Source: Burkholderiales bacterium
GTDB taxonomy: Bacteria; Pseudomonadota; Gammaproteobacteria; Burkholderiales; Burkholderiaceae_C
Direction: 5' to 3'
NCBI GenBank assembly: GCA_016703325.1
Contig: JADJCH010000041.1
Span: 1-24,252, forward strand
Length of the DNA stretch: 24,252 nucleotides
In this document: positions 22,139-24,252 of the stretch, one piece after another
Layout: every line of letters begins with the position of its first letter
Position numbering within the stretch: the first letter of the stretch is position 1
Made by a program: the position numbers and the translations under genes
The notes under the pieces: generated by a model
Databases searched by the model: none
What the model was told of the DNA's origin: nothing
Seen by the model: only the letters and a program-made list of their open reading frames with translations

Positions 22139-22162
22139 AAAAAAGCGGCCGAACCGCGCCGC
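22139..22162 (-). terminator. Rho-independent terminator of the phaA-phaB transcript
   Basis: On the minus strand, GCGG-TTCGG-CCGC is followed directly by six T (the A run at 22139-22144 on the plus strand); an alternative five-base stem GCGGC/GCCGC uses the same region. It lies about 75 bases beyond the phaB stop codon. Apart from this hairpin, I see nothing convincing in the gap 22036-22237 between the convergent SDR and phaB genes. Confidence 0.6.
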
Positions 22163-22237
22163 CGACCCGAGGGACCAAAGGGCGACAGGGAACCTGCCGC
22201 ACCGCTCCAGTCTGCGCGTCCAGCGACGCGCGGGGCA

Positions 22238-22966
22238 TCAGCCCATGTGCAGGCCGCCGTTGCAGCTGAAGTCCGCACCGGTGGTGAAGCCGGAGTCCGA
22301 CCTAGCCAGGCGACGATGGAGCCGATCCTTCGGGCGTGCCCAGGCGCTTGACCGGGATGGTGGCGACGATCTTCTCCAGCACCTCGGGCTTGATCGCACG
22401 GACCATCTCGGTGCCGATGTAGCCGGGGCTGACGGTGTTGACGGTCACGCCCTTGTTGGCCATTTCCTGTGCCAGGGCCATCGTGAAGCCGTGCATGCCG
22501 GCCTTGGCGGCCGAGTAGTTGGTCTGGCCGGCCTGGCCCTTTTCGCCATTGACCGACGAGATCTGGATGATCCGCCCCCAGCCCTTCTCGACCATGCCCG
22601 GCACGACCTGCTTGGTCACGTTGAACATCGAGTTCAGGTTGGTCTCGATTACTGCATCCCAGTCTTCACGCGTCATCTTCAGGAACATGCGGTCCTTGGT
22701 GATGCCGGCATTGTTGACCAGCACATCGATCGCGCCGTGCTCGGCCACGGCCTTCGAGAAGGCTCGACGGTGGACTCCCAGTCTGCGACGTTGCCGACCG
22801 AGGCGTAGAAGGTGTAGCCATCGGCCTCTGCTCGTCCAGCCACTTCTGGAAGTCACGGCTCGGCCCGCAACCGGCGATCACTGAAGCCTTCCTTGTGCAG
22901 GCGGCGGCAGATGGCGGTACCGATGCCACCCATGCCTCCGGTGACGTAGGCTACTTTCTGGGTCAT
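22238..22966 (-). CDS. phaB: Acetoacetyl-CoA reductase PhaB, broken by several single-base indels
   Basis: The pieces join into an unmistakable PhaB, the NADPH-dependent reductase that makes (R)-3-hydroxybutyryl-CoA for polyhydroxybutyrate. They are MTQKVAYVTGGMGGIG at the start, VIAGCGPSRDFQKWLDEQ in a second frame, then VLVNNAGITKDRMFLKM, SSVNGEKGQ and NYSAAKAGMHGFTMALAQE (Tyr and Lys present), VSPGYIGTEMVRAI, and finally DSGFTTGADFSCNGGLHMG before TGA 22238. Frame breaks occur near 22886, 22848, 22761, 22330 and 22303, mostly explained by single missing bases. All catalytic motifs are kept, so sequence error is more likely than a pseudogene. AAGGAGAGA precedes ATG 22966. It is downstream of phaA in one operon. 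Confidence 0.93.
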
Positions 22967-23073
22967 GCTGTCTCTCCTTCGTGTATCAGCCTGCGCACGA
23001 TACGCAGACAGGGGGTCGGTGGTCCATCGGTACCAGCCCCCGGGCGGGAGCCGGTCTCGTCAGGATGTTCTAC

Positions 23074-24252
23074 TCAGCGCTCGACGGTCAGGGCCACGCC
23101 CATGCCGCCGCCGATGCACAGCGAGGCGATGCCCTTCTTGGCATCGCGGCGCTGCATCTCGTGCAGCAGCGTGACCAGGATGCGGCAGCCGGAGGCACCG
23201 ATCGGGTGGCCGATGGCGATCGCACCGCCGTTGACGTTGACCTTGCTGGTGTCCCAGCCCATTTCCTTGTGCACCGCGCAGGCCTGGGCGGCAAAGGCCT
23301 CGTTGATCTCGAGCAGGTCGAGGTCGGCGGCGGACCAACCCGCGCGCTGCAGCGCACGGCGGGCAGCAGGCACCGGGCCCATGCCCATGATGGCGGGGTC
23401 GAGGCCGGCGCTGGCGTAGCTGGCGATGCGGGCCAGCGGCTTCAGGCCCAGGGCGGCGGCCTTGGCCGCGCTCATCACCATCACGGCGGCGGCACCGTCG
23501 TTGATGCCCGAGGCATTGCCAGCGGTGACCGAGCCGGCCTTGTCGAAGGCGGGCTTGAGGCCAGACAGTGCTTCGAGGTTGGTCTTGCGGTTCAGGAACT
23601 CGTCGGTGTCGAAGACCACCGGGTCGCCCTTGCGCTGCGGGATGCCGATGCCGACGATCTCGTCCTTGAACTTGCCGGCATCCTGGGCGGCAGCGGCCTT
23701 CAGCTGCGAGCCGATGGCCAGCTCGTCCTGGGCCTCGCGGCTGATGCCGTACTGCCTGGCGACGTTCTCGGCCGTGATGCCCATGTGGTACTTGTTGCCA
23801 CGTCCCACAGGCCGTCGTTGATCATGGTGTCAACCAGCTTGGTGTCACCCATGCGCGCGCCGTTGCGGCTGTTCATCAGCACGTGCGGGGAGGCGCTCAT
23901 GTTCTCCTGGCCGCCAGCGATGACGATCTCGCTGTCGCCGTCACGGATGGCCTGGGCGGCCAGCATCACGGCCTGGAGGCCGGAGCCGCAGACCTTGTTG
24001 ATGGTCATCGCAGGCACCGCGTTTGGCAGGCCGGACTTGATGACGGTCTGGCGCGCCGGGTTCTGGCCTGGAGCCGGCGGTCAGCACCTGACCCAGGATG
24101 ACTTCGCCGATCTTGATCCCCGGCCAGGCCGGTGCGGGCGCACAGGCCCTGGATGACGGGCGCCCAGGTCAGGGGCGGCGATGCCGGCAAGACGAGGCCG
24201 CCGAACTTGCCCACCGCGGCAGAGCGGCGGCGACGACGACGATGTCGGTCAT
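23074..24252 (-). CDS. phaA: Acetyl-CoA acetyltransferase PhaA (beta-ketothiolase), frameshifted
   Basis: The gene spans from ATG at the very last base of the window to TGA 23074; 1179 bases fit a normal PhaA of about 393 residues. The intact main frame begins near 23803 (NKYHMGITAENVARQYGIS) and carries EINEAFAAQ, the catalytic His in GHPIGASG and Cys in CIGGGMG. The nucleophile Cys is in NKVCGSGLQAV, in another frame. Breaks lie near 23806, and at least four more between about 24070 and 24225, some compensating. PhaA condenses two acetyl-CoA to acetoacetyl-CoA, or degrades it. Motif retention again suggests sequence errors. The 107-base gap to phaB holds only the phaB ribosome-binding site that I can recognise. 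Confidence 0.94.

Noticed and set aside
1..24252. CRISPR arrays, tRNA or rRNA genes, insertion sequences or integrases
   Set aside because: I saw no regularly spaced direct repeats, no tRNA-like cloverleaf, no rRNA sequence and no transposase or integrase motif on either strand.

Overview
This is a very GC-rich window with closely packed, co-directional genes. It contains two Bug-family periplasmic binding proteins and a phaA/phaB pair. Together these point to a betaproteobacterium of the Burkholderiales (Rubrivivax, Ideonella or Comamonadaceae-like relatives). The assignment is inference from gene content; no rRNA or other taxonomic marker is present.

Layout. (1) About 1-11919, minus strand: one long catabolic operon. 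In transcription order it encodes an NDP-forming acyl-CoA synthetase, two adjacent acyl-CoA dehydrogenases, a Bug binding protein, an SCPx-type thiolase, a DUF35 Zn-ribbon protein, a CaiB/BaiF CoA-transferase, a LigB-type extradiol dioxygenase, three tandem RraA-family proteins (the last like 4-carboxy-4-hydroxy-2-oxoadipate aldolase) and a crotonase cut by the window edge. (2) 11920-12203: divergent control region with inverted repeats. (3) 12204-19822, plus strand: a GntR/FCD regulator, a RidA protein, a LigJ-type amidohydrolase, a phthalate-type Rieske oxygenase, a second Bug protein, a phthalate-dioxygenase-reductase-type electron-transfer protein, a crotonase and a 3-hydroxyacyl-CoA dehydrogenase. 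(4) 19830-20464: an XRE antitoxin gene on the minus strand, the apparent tail of its toxin, a 207-base tract almost free of A/T, and a 17-base perfect palindrome. (5) 20500-22035, plus strand: two short-chain dehydrogenase genes, the second lacking the usual Tyr/Lys pair. (6) 22139-24252, minus strand: a terminator, then phaB and phaA, both carrying several frameshifts that look like sequence errors.

How it may work. The Rieske oxygenase and its reductase would hydroxylate an aromatic ring. The LigB-type enzyme, the LigJ-type hydratase and an RraA/CHA-type aldolase match steps of the protocatechuate/gallate 4,5-cleavage route that ends in pyruvate and oxaloacetate. The acyl-CoA synthetase or CoA-transferase, paired acyl-CoA dehydrogenases, crotonases, 3-hydroxyacyl-CoA dehydrogenase and thiolase/DUF35 pair look like machinery that removes an acyl side chain as CoA thioesters. 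My reading is a single GntR-controlled divergent regulon for an aromatic acid with an alkyl or acyl side chain. The substrate cannot be named from sequence. The lactone hydrolase and the semialdehyde dehydrogenase of the classical 4,5-cleavage route were not found.

Sequence quality. Coding is clean over most of the window, but there are frameshifts near 2270-2330 and 15716-15740, several in phaB and phaA, and the near-pure G/C tract at 20226-20432. These should be treated as probable errors until the raw reads are examined.
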